Shown: piece after piece, positions 43,040-53,554 of the stretch
Numbering within the stretch: the first letter of the stretch is position 1
Layout of the letters: each line of letters begins with the position of its first letter
Assembly (NCBI GenBank): GCA_011799875.1
Contig: CM022299.1
Location: 355,398,782-355,462,781, forward strand
Length of the DNA stretch: 64,000 bases
Source: Thinopyrum elongatum
Lineage: Eukaryota; Streptophyta; Magnoliopsida; Poales; Poaceae
Direction: 5' to 3'
Position numbers and translations under genes: made by a program
The notes under the pieces: model-generated
The model's database searches: none
Told to the model about the DNA's origin: nothing
The model's input: the letters and a program-made list of their open reading frames with translations, nothing else

Positions 43040-43764
43040 CAGTCAACCAATCGTTCCAGTGACATAGAGTGTTTCAAGTGTGGAGAAAGGGGACATATGA
43101 AGCGTGAATGTCCTAATGAGAAGAGAGTATTGCTCACAAAAGATGGCTATGCATCCGCGAGTGATGAAGAGGCAGTTTCTGACACTTCTAATGAAAAATT
43201 TGAAGATGCTGAGAAGGTGACTGCTAGTTTTGAAGCTGCTGAATCATATCCATCCTTAATGGTGCAGTGTGTGCAAGAGGATTGCATAGAGGATAAGGGG
43301 CAGCGTTGGAATATTTTTCAAACTCAGTGCAAGATCAACAACACCAATTGCAAGTTGATCATCGATGGTGGAAGCTACACTAATGCAGTCAGCAAGGACT
43401 TGGTGGATGCTTTTGCTTTACCAACCTGGAAGCACCCACAACCACACTGTGTCGAATGGTTATATTAGTTGGGCAAACTGAAAGTTACTCACAAGGTGCG
43501 CATCAATTTTTCGATTGGCAATTATATCGATACAGTTATCTGTGATGTTCTGCCAATGGATGCATGCTATATGTTGTTGGGGAGGCCATGGCAATATGAT
43601 CATCGAGCTACACACGAGGGGAGGTCTAACACTTATTCTTTTTGGGACTCTGGAAGGCGACGTATGTTACAGCCGATGTTCGCTAGTGCAATCAAGAACG
43701 ATGTCTGTAAGATCCCTAAAGCTATCTTAAAGCCAAGGATGGCTTCATTTCAAGAGGGGGAGGA
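43040..43764 (+). pseudogene. Gypsy zinc knuckle and aspartic protease
   Basis: CFKCGERGHMKREC (43069-43110) is a perfect CCHC knuckle. The protease has LIIDGGSYTNAVS (43354-43393; D-G-G in place of D-T/S-G, which is usual in this plant Gypsy group), then after a TAG (43466-43468) VRINFSIGNYIDTVICDVLP and DACYMLLGRPW. The frame stays open through the purine tract into the 3' LTR to a TAA at 43865. Confidence 0.85.
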
Positions 43765-44486
43765 TGATGTGACCATCTATGCCAAGACTACTATCACTCG
43801 TCCAAGAAATATTAAAGTTACACCGATGCATGAGAAGTTGACCGTGACAGTTCCAAAAGGGAAATAAGCTGGTATTTTAGGAGCTTTTTCATATATACAG
43901 ATTGGTTCTATGATACTTCAGGTTCCTCCACCGCAAGATGAAGTTAAACCAAATTTTAAGACTCCACCGAAGAAGCTGTGATCCGATCGGGCACAAGAAA
44001 TACCTAGTTTTATTAGCTTGGTATTATAGTAGAGTCCAAAGGTTGCGCTAGTACTAGTTACGTATACGTTTTAAGTCTAGGTTAGTTGGAAGGTGATCAG
44101 CGTTGCCGGAGTATTAATTAGTCAAATCTTATTTTGTTTGGATAGGAGAGTCCGTTTCAGATTCGCTTGCATTGAGTCGGTTGAGAAGTGCCTGCGCGCA
44201 CGTTATAAAAACAGGGATACACCGTGTAAAGCAGGTCAAGTTTTGTTTCATCGTGAGTTCAATAATAGTCAGAAAATGTCCCATGTCGAGGGACACCAAA
44301 TATTGTCTTCGTTGCTGATCCATTGGGATTTTGTTGCTGCTGCGCGTGGAGTCGATCTAATCTACTCAACGCTAGTTTTTGATCTTACGGTCTTGCATCT
44401 TTGCTCGATCGGAATTTCTTGTGTTGCTGCCAGTATCATGAAAGATCGGGCCGACGAACGACTCGCATCTAGTTGAGTCATTATCA
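43765..44486 (+). repeat. 3' LTR of the gag-protease Gypsy element
   Basis: It starts TGATGTGACCATC and ends GAGTCATTATCA. Same as 41137-41856 with about 18 substitutions. Confidence 0.93.
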
Positions 44487-44570
44487 TACTCAAAGAGGCC
44501 CTTGGAGCTCCTTCACATGGATCTCTTTGGTCCTCCATCCTTTGATAGTCTTGGGGGAAGAAAGTATTAC
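44487..44570 (+). pseudogene. Copia integrase, first residues of core
   Basis: The frame resumes RPLELLHMDLFGPPSFDSLG, the start of the Copia integrase core with its catalytic D in HMDLFGP. It stops after GGRKYY, where it is joined to the middle of the 3' LTR by deletion. Confidence 0.85.
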
Positions 44571-45348
44571 TTAGATGCGGGCTGAGGGCAGAAAACGGTT
44601 GGATTTTCCCCACTATATAAAGGGGGTCTTCTTCCCCAAGAAGACTTACCTCTTCCTCCCCCAAGCTCCATTGTTGCTCCAAAGCTCATTTTATCCCGAT
44701 CTCTCTCCCTAGCCAATCAAACTTGTTGATTTTCTAGGGATTGGTTGAGAAGGCCCTGATCACTTCCACCAAGAGAAATTTGATTCCCCCACTAATCCCT
44801 TGCGGATCTTGTTACTCTTGGGTGTTTGAGCACCCTAGACGGTTGAGGTCACCTCTGAGCCACATTCCATTGTGGTGAAGCTTCGTGGTGTTGTTGGGAG
44901 CCTCCAAATCGGTTGTGGAGAGAGCCCCAACCTTGTTTGTAAAGGTCCGGTCGCCACCTTCAAGGGCATCACTAGTGGAATCACGACATCACGCATTGTG
45001 TGAGGGCGTGAGATACGGTGGCCATAGTGGCTTCTTGGGGAGCATTAATTGTGCCTCCACACCGCTCCAACAGATACGTACTTCCTCTCAAAGGGAAGGA
45101 ACTTCGGTAACACATCCTCGTCGCCCTGACTCCACTTGTGGTTATCTCTTACCTTTACTTTTGCAAGCTTTACTTGTGTTGTATCCTTTGCTTGCTTGTG
45201 TTGCTTGTGTTGTTAGCATCATATAGGTTGCTCACCTAGTTGCATATCTAGACAACCTATTTGTTGCTAACCCTAATTTGTTAAGAAAAGTTAAAAATTG
45301 GTAGTTGCATATTCATCCCCCCTCTAGTCAACCATATCGATCCTTTCA
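44571..45348 (+). repeat. 3' LTR of the Copia element, 5'-truncated
   Basis: 778 bp corresponding to 30615-31396 of the 5' LTR. The U3 palindrome cluster is lost, but the TATA box (44614) and 3' half remain. It ends CGATCCTTTCA. Confidence 0.92.
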
Positions 45349-45560
45349 GTGATGAAGAGGACATGGCAATAGGTTGCTGCTCCGCGGTCGTGACAGCCAG
45401 CGACGACCACGCCTTGCCGATGGATTTTGGTGAAAATGTGAAAACACGAAAGAAGTGAGAAGTGACTATGGGGAGCAAGATGCTTTGAGATACGTGCTAA
45501 TGGGAAGAAAGACTAGCATAAGATTTTTTCCAAGTGTATGGGCCGGCCCATCTGAGTTTT
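45349..45560 (-). pseudogene. Unknown gene remnant, start codon and upstream region
   Basis: The minus strand has an ATG at 45364 (context TTGCCATGTC) starting MSSSS, interrupted by the Copia element within six codons and continuing at 29806 and below. Upstream (45365-45530) is mixed sequence that could be leader and promoter; no TATA is clear. An in-frame stop at the eighth codon shows that the gene is no longer functional, or that the start lies elsewhere. Confidence 0.4.
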
Positions 45561-46898
45561 TTTTACAAATGGTTAACTAGTGGCAACCGTTGACTGGTTC
45601 ACCAGCGACGGTTGGTCATTGACAAAATAAAGTTAGCAATTGGCTTTTTCAAAAAAAATTAAAAGGTTCACAATTTTTGTAAAAAATGTTTTAATTTTTT
45701 GAAAAAAATTCAAAATATTTGAAAAAAATCATGAACTTTGAAAAAAAATCAAGACTTGTAAAAGTTCATAATTTAGAAAAAGTTTGCAAAAATGAAAAGA
45801 AGTTCACGAATATAAAAAATTTCACCAAATATTTGAAAAAGTTCAAGAAATTTAGGAAGTGATCAAGATTTGAAATGAAAACATTCACAAAACTTGGAAT
45901 AAGTTTTCATATTAAAAAGATCAATAAATTGGGAAAAGTTGACGAATTTGATAAAAATAAAAAATGAATGAAAAAAGAAAATAAAGTTATAAAACCGGTG
46001 GAAAAAACCTACATGCCCCATAAAAACACAGAGAAACCCGACTAGGCTCGCTCCTTAGTAGGAGCAGCGTGTGCCACTATAGTGAATATTTTTTCACTAA
46101 AGATCGTTTTTTGCACTACAGCCCGGCCTTTGGCACTGTAGGAGCAACTAAAGTGAATCGGACACAATAGATTTTTTTCAAGAGTGATTTTTGAAAATTG
46201 TGACATTTTTACAATTTCCAAAAAAACCTTATCGAAGACGTAATTTTTTTAATTTGTGAACAAAATTGGAAAAAAGGAATGTATTCTCTAAATTCGAAAT
46301 AGTTTTTGAAACCGTGAACATTTGTTGAAATTCCCAAAATTTTCTTGAAAACACAAAAACTTTTTGAAGTTGGAGCAAAATTTCAAAAACTTGAACAATT
46401 TTTGAAAAATGGAAAACATTTTGTAGAAACATGAACAAAAAATAATTTATGAAGAAATTTGCAAATAGAATTTTTTTAGAAAAACATGAACATTTTTTAA
46501 ATCCCCAAACATTTTTTGACTTTATGACCAAATTTTGAAAACCAGGACTTTTGCTGAAATTTGGATAATTTTAGGAAGTCATTTTTTTTAAATTTTCAAA
46601 ATGTTTAAATTATGAAAAAAATATTTTTTGGAAAAGAAAAAACTTGAAAAATAAAAGAAATAAAATGCCAGGAAAACAAGTAAAAAACTCAGTTTGGGAA
46701 CCTTCTAGAACCACTAAAACCAGAACGAGAAACCTCTTCGTAGCGCTAAAATGGGCCGGCCTGTTTACTCGCAGGATGCACTCATTCATGTGCAAAGCAT
46801 CGATAATTCAATGTCGTGGAGATGTTGCTGAGCCAATCCAAGAATGTATAAAATCTAAATATGCCTTCGGCTGGTAGGCCGGTTGTGGTCGGGCCGAT
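45561..46898. repeat. AT-rich GAA/TTC-word array and GC-richer border
   Basis: The words AAAAAGTTCA, TTGAAAAA and AAACATGAACA recur throughout 45650-46650. 46685-46760 (TTTGGGAACCTTCTAGAACC then TAGCGCTAAAATGGGCCGGC) matches 21190-21275 in inverted sense, so the two arrays may be inverted copies of one element type. No gene is supported. Confidence 0.5.
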
Positions 46899-47362
46899 GG
46901 CTCCACCTCCCAGTTTCTTAAAGATTCATGTAGAGAGTGTAAAAAACTCGCAACCGGGGCTCCACAGCTGCGATCTGCCGTGATAATGCGATCAATTTTA
47001 TTGGAAGCCCATACTGGTAATCTTGGGACCAATGTGGCAATCCTGGAATCCATTGCATGACGTGAGGGTTTAGCATTGGCTAAAGATTTGGCTCTACAAA
47101 GTTTAGCAGCGCATCAGACTCCAAGCAAGTGGTTAATGATATTCAGAGAAACAGCTGTGAAGAGTATGGAGCTATTATTAGTGAGATAAAACATAGGTCT
47201 TCTTTACTTAACTGTAGCTTTAGTTTTGAAGGCTGAGCTGCTAAAAGCGATGCCGACGGGTTAGCCAAGTTTTCACATTCTTTAGACCAGGGGCGTCACG
47301 TCTTGTTTGTCGAACCCCACGATCCTTTCTATATTCCACACCACCTGGACAATGATCAATAA
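46899..47362 (+). pseudogene. LINE-type RNase H domain remnant
   Basis: The pieces APPPSFLKIHVES, GSTAAICRDNAINFIGSP, REGLALAKDLALQSL, VNDIQRNSCEEYGAIISEIK and DADGLAKFSHSLDQGRHVLF occur in order in shifting frames and end in a TAA at 47360. This is the order of the plant RNase H (RVT_3) domain found at the end of LINE polyproteins and related genes. There are several stops and at least two frameshifts. A free-standing RNase H-like gene is the alternative. Confidence 0.65.
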
Positions 47363-49655
47363 AGCTTGGTGAAACCCCTAGAAAGACAATTAAATGTCGT
47401 GAGTGTCACATAGGATTCATGCTCTAGGATCTCGGACGCGAAGGGCGTGACTATGTCTCCCTTGACGCGAGACAGTACCACGTATCACCTCAAGAAGCCG
47501 CCAGAATGGGTCGGCCCAGGGCGGACCACAGGCCTTCAGCACTCCTTTTCTCATCTGTTTTATTCCTTTCTTTTTTGCTTAATTTTTGTATTTTTCTTAA
47601 TCTTGAAATACTATATATATATATATATAATAAAAATCACTTTCCATACAATTCAAAAAATGTTAAATGTGTATATAAGAATGTTTGTAATGTATATGAA
47701 AATTTTACAATGTGTATGAAAAAATAGACATGAAAACATATAAAACAATGTTAACCATGTATTTAAAAAAAAGGTCAAATGTGTATATATAATATATAAA
47801 AACTATACAATGTTTATGGATAAAAGCAGACATAAAAAATATGATTTAATCAAGTATTTAAAAAAATGTTAAACATGTATATATAAACATTTCTCGTGTT
47901 TATGTAAGTATGTATGGAAAAAGTAGACATAAAAAATATAAGTTTTCAAAAATCTTAATCATGCATTTGAAAAGTATTAAACATGTATATAAAAATGTTC
48001 CTGGTGCATACATAAACTGTAGAATCAATATGAATATTCCCTAAAAAATGAATCTGTATGAAAAAAGTTGACATCAAAATATACTGGAAAATATATTAAG
48101 AATGTATTTCATAAAATGTTCAATGTGTACACCAGAAATGTTTATACAATGTAATTTTCTCGCTTTGGTTAAAATGTTTATTGCCATTAAAACAATGTAC
48201 GTGACATTTTAAAGAAATATTCATGTTTTCCCAAAAAATGTTAGTGAAATTGAAAAAATGTTTATACTGTGTTAATATAGCTTCAAGTTGTTTTAAAAAA
48301 TATAGCCATTGAAAACGTTCAATGTGTATTTGAAATATGTTGACCATGTATTCAAAAAATTGTTCATAATGATATATTAAAAGGAAAAAGTACATCATGT
48401 ATTTGTAAAATGTTCAACTATATCAAAAAGATGTTTCACATGTACAGTAAAAATATATATTGTGCACTAAAAAAAGTAGACAAGTGTGAAAACCGACAAA
48501 AGAAAAAAAACAAATCAAAGAAAAACAAGAAAAAGAACGGAAAACCCCAGCAAAAGTCGAGAAAGAGATAAAGAAACAGGTGACAAAACACAAAAAGAAC
48601 AAACTAATGAGAACCAAGAAAAAGAAGAAACCCGGTGAAAAATATTGAAAAGGCGGAGAAAACTAGTGAAGAAACAAAGGAAACCAAAAAGGAACAAAAA
48701 AGAAAACAAACAAGAAAGAAAGAAAACCCTAAAATAACAAGCAAAAACCAATACAGCGACCGAACAAAAACATCAAGCATATCTATCATAATCCAGTGAA
48801 CTAAAAACAAACCAAAAAATGGGTTGGCCAAGTAGCTACAAGTTGAGGGTGGGTCCTTCAAACAAGACAGACGCTATACTCGCTATAAGCGAGATATAGT
48901 CTTCGCCCTGAAATAGTCCCCAAAACAAACATGATCACTACTCTGGGCCAGCAAACTAGCGTGCGCTGGCATGTTGATATGAAAATCAATGTTCTTCGGT
49001 CTGAGTAAAAATCCGATTGAAAAGTGGTGGCACAGAACTTTTTGACACATGAAAAATTGTAAAAAATGTTCATTTTCTTTCAAATGTAAATTGATTTAAG
49101 AAAATGTTCGTGAATTTTCAAAAGAAATTGAACTTAATGTTCCTGAATTTAATATGTTCTCCAATTTTAAAAAAGTCCATGATTTAATAAATATACGAGA
49201 AAGAAAAATGAAAAAACCAACTAACACAAAATAAATAACCGTTGAAAAGCGAAAGGACTAGATGTAGAGAATAAGAAGACAAAATATAAAAATGCAAGAA
49301 AAAACTGACAATCGTTGAACCAGACAAAAAAACGCAGATAAACAACGTACAAGAGGCAAAGAAAATCGGCTGGAACCCTCATACTCAGCTTGCCCATTAG
49401 CACATGAGGGTGCACGGTTCCTACCAAAAGCTCTCTATTGCTCGCAATGAGGGAAGAATAGGAGATTCGCGAAACTCTCTTGTTCTGTTGCGGCTTCACC
49501 TTAGGACCCCGATCGCTCCAGCAATTTCTCTATTGTCGCCTCGCCATTGTTGTTAGCACTTTCTACACTTTTTCCACAAAGATTACTCTTTTGAGGGTTT
49601 TTTTCCTGATAAAGTACTCTTTTGAAGTTGAAGCTGAACTTTATAAAACAAGTTT
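47363..49655. repeat. Long AT-rich stretch with AAAATGTT/ATGTATAT words
   Basis: From 47600 to 48470 there are diverged repeats of AAAAATGTTAAATGTGTAT type, with (TA)9 at 47612. 48475-48790 is A-rich with AAAAGAAAAC words. 49060-49200 repeats AAAATGTTC. 47440-47545 and 48800-49000 are islands of mixed sequence. Open frames are K/N or F/L biased by composition. I see no gene. Confidence 0.5.
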
Positions 49656-49659
49656 GGAT

Positions 49660-50290
49660 ATAGCTAAGAGCGTGGTTAATAATACAGCCAACAATCGGCT
49701 ATAAGAAGGTACCACATCGATAATTCAATTTGGTGTCCGGGCTCATCCACACCCGGTGAACTATAAAATAATAAATATAGCTGAAAAAATGATTTTTTTG
49801 TGGTGTAAGATGCTTAAATGCGTGATGTTCATGTAAATTTTTAGGGTGTTTGGATATTCGAGGAACTCATGAAAAAAAGATAAAATCTGGTGCGAACAAT
49901 GCAGTTTCAAAAGTTTCACAAACACTCTAAATTTTGTCCTTTTTCCACAAGTTCCTCAAATGTCCAAATTTTACCTAATTTTAAACGTGCATCATGGACA
50001 TGAGCATCTTGCACCAGATTTTTTTGGATTTTTTTCGCTATTTAAAACCAATTTACTGTTCACATCCGGGCTCATCTAAGTTAGCCTCATTCGATGCCAC
50101 ATCATCTATAACCAACCTTATAGCCGACATGTATAGTAGTGTTTTGTAAACATGTGCTATTCTATTGATGATTGACCCACATTACAATCACATAAATTGT
50201 CTTGGAGCCTATGCTATAGCTGGCTCTTAATCTATATCCGGCGTGCCTTCTCTCTCATACTCTCTCTCCTCCAACTAGGCAAAAAATTAA
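49660..50290. mobile_element. Outer MITE-like element with a MITE inserted
   Basis: CGGCTATAAGAAGGTACCAC (49696-49715) and, reversed, GATGCCACATC...CCTTATAGCCGA (50093-50130) are inverted. The right flank TAGCTGGCTCTTAATCTATA resembles common grass MITE ends (AAGAGCCAGCTATAG on the other strand). The target duplication was not resolved. Confidence 0.35.
49735..50085. mobile_element. Fold-back MITE (about 350 bp, long arms)
   Basis: The left half (TGGTGTAAGATGCTTAAATG, then GGATATTCGAGGAACTC) is the reverse complement of the right half (GAGTTCC replaced by AAGTTCCTCAAATGTCC, then CATCTTGCACCA) with moderate divergence. The ends carry CCCGGTGAAC and GTTCACATCCGG. The whole folds into one hairpin, typical of MITEs that give rise to small RNAs. 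Confidence 0.55.
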
Positions 50291-50565
50291 TATTTAAAAC
50301 ATCGATGTGTATGTTTCCAACTTGATTGACTCATATGACTTGCCTTGTGCACACACATCCTAAAGGTATATATTTGATATGATTATTGTCGAACTAGTAG
50401 AAATTTCATGACCCCGCTGAACGCATAGACATATTCGTCCTTGATACGATTACCGGTGGGAATTTCTTGATGTGTCCATCTTTGGATGCTTTTTATTGCC
50501 ATGGGAGATCTAGTGGGTGCACCACCTATCATTATTAGTAAAACAATCCTACTCTTGAGCATGTT

Positions 50566-51063
50566 ATGCAAAGATTAGATGCTATTGAAAAGAAGATGGT
50601 CACCTTAGAGCAAATTGAAAATTTGGATAAAAAGATGCAGAATCTTGCCAATAAATTTGGGTCAAAAGCGGGTGACGTTTTTAAATTACTAAGGGAGAAG
50701 GAAACCGTAGTTAACGAAAGAATTGGAGAGAGTCCTTCCCGGATCGATAAATTGGAAGAAATTTTTAGTAATTTAAGCTCGGCTTTCGCTTCGGCTAAAA
50801 CTATTGAAAAAACTCCCGTAAAAATTGCCAAGATTACTCAAGTCACTAAGAACAAGGGTGCAACTTCTAATAATAACAAAGAAGATCTTAAGATGATTAG
50901 TATTCACCCCGATTTTGTTGAAGTGATAAAAGACCCTACTTACAAGAACGGATTTTTCAATCTTGTTCCTAGGAGTATTCTTATTGAAAATATATATGCT
51001 AAATCTTTGAAGAATATTGGTTGTGATATTGAGGAATTAGAAACTAAAGATGACAACACCTAG
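50566..51063 (+). CDS. Coiled-coil protein of non-autonomous Athila-type element
   Basis: 165 open codons start MQRLDAIEKKMVTLEQIENL; the first 90 residues form heptads (DKKMQNLANKFG, LREKETVVNERIGES, IDKLEEIFSNLSSAFASA). A basic linker (IAKITQVTKNKGATSNNN) and a C-terminal part (MISIHPDFVEVIKDPTYKNG, then IENIYAKSLKNIGCDIEELE) end in KDDNT. The start is the first ATG of the open frame, but upstream the element is truncated or degraded, so the true N-terminus may be missing. No family is recognised. It replaces gag, as in the two sister elements, but is unrelated to their proteins except the last residues. Confidence 0.55.
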   Translation: MQRLDAIEKKMVTLEQIENLDKKMQNLANKFGSKAGDVFKLLREKETVVNERIGESPSRIDKLEEIFSNLSSAFASAKTIEKTPVKIAKITQVTKNKGATSNNNKEDLKMISIHPDFVEVIKDPTYKNGFFNLVPRSILIENIYAKSLKNIGCDIEELETKDDNT

Positions 51064-51108
51064 ATCTATGCATTATGCCTAGCTAGGGGCATAAAACGAT
51101 AGCGCTTG

Positions 51109-51124
51109 TTGGGAGGCAACCCAA
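51109..51124 (+). other. Conserved stem-loop TTGGGAGGCAACCCAA
   Basis: It is identical to 25035-25050 and, reversed, 11910-11925, and lies 46 bases after the stop of the coiled-coil frame, preceded by AACGATAGCGCTTG. Confidence 0.7.
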
Positions 51125-51785
51125 AAAATAAAATTTATTTTTGCCTTTTTCTTTCTGTTCTTGAGTATTTGAAAAATTATGCCTCTGTTATGATTGTGTT
51201 TTTTATGTTTTAATTAGTGTTTGTGCCAAGTAAAGCCTTTGGGATAGCTTTGGTGATAGTTGATTTGATCCTGTTGAAAAACAGAAACTTTTGCGTATAG
51301 TAATATAATTGTATAAATTCACAGAGGTGATGAAAAATTCTGATTTTTTTACAAAAGATTTACATGCAAATTGCCTAAGTTTTTCTAATTTTTCAGAATT
51401 TTTGTAGTTACATAAGTATGAGAAGAATTCGCATATTTACAGACTGTTCTGTTTTTGACAGATTCTATTTTCTTTGCATTGTGTGCTTATTTTGATGATT
51501 CTTTGGATTGTATCGGGGGGTATAAGCCATGGAAAAGTTAGAATACAGTAGATATAATGCAATAACAAAATTTTGAATGGGTTTTCTACAGTACTTAAAG
51601 TAAAGATTGATTTTCTTATACTAACGGATCTCACGAAGGTTTAGTTTAGTTTTGTGTGATTGAAGTTTTCAAGTTTTGGGTGTGATCACGATGGATGAAG
51701 GAATAAGGAGTAATAAAAGCCTAAGATTGGGGATGCCCCATGGCACCCCAAGTTAGTATTCAAGGAGAACCAAGCAACTAAGCTT

Positions 51786-51809
51786 GGGGATGCCCCGGAA
51801 GGCATCCCC
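51786..51809 (+). other. Conserved stem-loop, GGGGATGCC stem
   Basis: GGGGATGCC (51786-51794), loop CCGGAA, GGCATCCCC (51801-51809), followed by TCTTTC. Third copy of the conserved stem. Confidence 0.75.
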
Positions 51810-53554
51810 TCTTTCTTCTAACAACCATCGGTATTTTACTTGGAGCTATATTTTTATTCGTCACATATCATGAGTTTTGCTTGGAGCGTCTTGTATTATA
51901 TGAGTCTTTGCTTGCTTTATTTTTGAGTTTGTCACAAGTATTATTGCTGGACACACCTATTTGAGAGAGCCAAATTATGCTATGATTTGTTAGAATTGCT
52001 CTTTATGCTTCACTTAAATTTTTTGAGCTATGGAATTGCTCTAGTGCTTCACTTATATCTTTTTGAGCACGGTGTGCTTTAATATTTTTGAAGAAATGCT
52101 CTCATGCTTCACTTAGATTTGTTTGAGATTTAGTAAATTTTTGAAGAAATTATCTCATGCTTCACTTATATTATTTTGAGAGACGGAAAATTTTATGCTC
52201 ATGTTCTTCACTTAGATTTGTTTGAGCTTGTCAAAAGCAAATGCAACATATGAAACTAGTCCCAAAGTGATAGATATTCAAGTGGGATATAATAAAAACT
52301 TTCATGAAGATCATTGGACAAAATAAACTTGATTCTTTGTAATAGTTTTGAGATATGATGATAGTGATATGTGAGTCATGTTGGTGAGTAATTATGCTTT
52401 AGTAAGAATATTCGTGTTAAGGTTTGTGATTCCCTATGGAAGCACGAAAGTCAATAGTTATGCAATGAAATTACATCCTACTTGTGGTGCATATTTCGGT
52501 GTTAGTTATGCTTAATACTCGCTTATGTGATTTTTCGTTTCTTGGTTGGTTGCTTCTCAATCTTTTTGCTAGCCTTCACTTGTACTAAGTATAAACACTA
52601 CTTGTGCATCCAAAATCTTTAAACCCAGTTTTGCCATATGAGTCCACCATACCTACCTATATGCGGTATTCCCGTGCCGTTCTAAGCAAATTTGTATGTG
52701 CCATCTCTACTTTTCAAAATGAATTTCCTTTTTGTGTGCTCGTACCGCTCATGAAGCGGCAGGGGGTGGCCAATATTTTCCATGCTAGATGTGTTATTCT
52801 CAAGATGAGTGTTTATTCACTTGTCATTGCACGAGAGTGCGGCGGTAATAGGGATGCCCAATCCCGAAATAAAAAAGAAATTTACTTTATGTTGTCAAAT
52901 AATAAATTCCTTGGAAAGTGTTGGTATGGAGGGCACCCGTGGATACGGCTAGCCATGGATTGTGAAAGAATGGTGGAAAAAGGAATAAACTTTATTTTCT
53001 GTTTGGGAACCACCTATGACATATCTAGCATGGAAAGTGTTGGGAATTACTCGGTCATTTTCGTTGACGGGAAAAGTATGCCTCTCAAAATTTATATCTC
53101 TCAATTTAAGCTTTGAGCTCTGGCACCTCTACAAATCCCTACTTCCCTCTGCGAAGGGCCTATCTATTTACTTTATGCAATTTTTATTTTTATTTGAGTC
53201 TCCATCTTCTCTTATAAAGCACCAACTAAGGGGCACTATGATCGTACTTGAGCATTGGGTATAGCTAATATGCGAGTGTGTTTCATGAATGGATCAATGA
53301 TTGAGCATGATGGGCTAGGGATAACTTTCTTTAGTGTTGATATTTTGAAAGACATGGTTGCTTGTTGATATGCTTGAGTATTGAAATCTTCATGTCAAAA
53401 CTAGACTATTGCTTTGAACCATATAAAAGTCCATATGTCCATGCTACAAAAGAAAAGAATATGTGATGAACATGTTAGGCAGCATTCCACATCAAAAATT
53501 CTGTTTTTATCATTTACCTACTCGAGGACGAGTAGGAATTAAGCTTGGGGATGC
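51810..53554 (+). other. 3' internal non-coding region of the 50350 element
   Basis: It holds the TGCTTCACTTA array (52008-52225), a region matching 9488-10700 in reverse, and the polypurine tract. The 170-residue frame at 52604 is open, but its counterpart in the 7908 element (9825-10154 region) is broken and reads on the opposite strand sense of that element's own transcript only in part, so I do not call it a gene. Confidence 0.5.
52008..52225 (+). repeat. TGCTTCACTTAGATTTGTTTGAG array, about five units
   Basis: Units of 40-60 bases carry TGCTTCACTTA followed by a variant of GATTTGTTTGAG, at about 52009, 52045, 52104, 52155 and 52207. It is the longest of three such arrays in the window. 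Confidence 0.8.

Larger units (their letters stand above)
41137..44486 (+). mobile_element. Short Gypsy element with gag-protease only (TR-GAG type)
   Basis: LTRs are 41137-41856 (720 bp) and 43765-44486 (722 bp); the exact target duplication TACTC is at 41132-41136 and 44487-44491. A tRNA-Met primer site is at 41859-41870 and a purine tract CAAGAGGGGGAGGA at 43751-43764. Gag, a zinc knuckle and a protease are present, and the protease leads directly into the 3' LTR. Reverse transcriptase, RNase H and integrase are absent. By eye the LTRs differ at about 18 sites plus a 2 bp indel, about 2.5 per cent. Confidence 0.95.
29812..45348 (+). mobile_element. Copia retrotransposon, deleted and twice invaded
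   Basis: The 5' LTR (29812-31396), tRNA-Met primer site (31399-31410), gag, protease, GAG-pre-integrase and the start of integrase are present. Reverse transcriptase, RNase H and most of integrase are missing: integrase stops at 44570 and runs straight into the middle of the 3' LTR. The target duplication GTGAC (29807-29811) versus GTGAT (45349-45353) is 4/5. CACTA-3 sits in gag and a Gypsy element in integrase. Removing both leaves about 5.6 kb. Confidence 0.92.

Noticed and set aside
48423..48861. Several minus-strand frames rich in F, S and L (possible membrane proteins)
   Set aside because: They are the complement of A-rich DNA (AAAAGAAAC words); no start context or conservation is visible.
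52604..53116. 170-residue open frame in the 50350 element
   Set aside because: The homologous stretch in the 7908-14460 element does not keep the frame, and no motif is seen.
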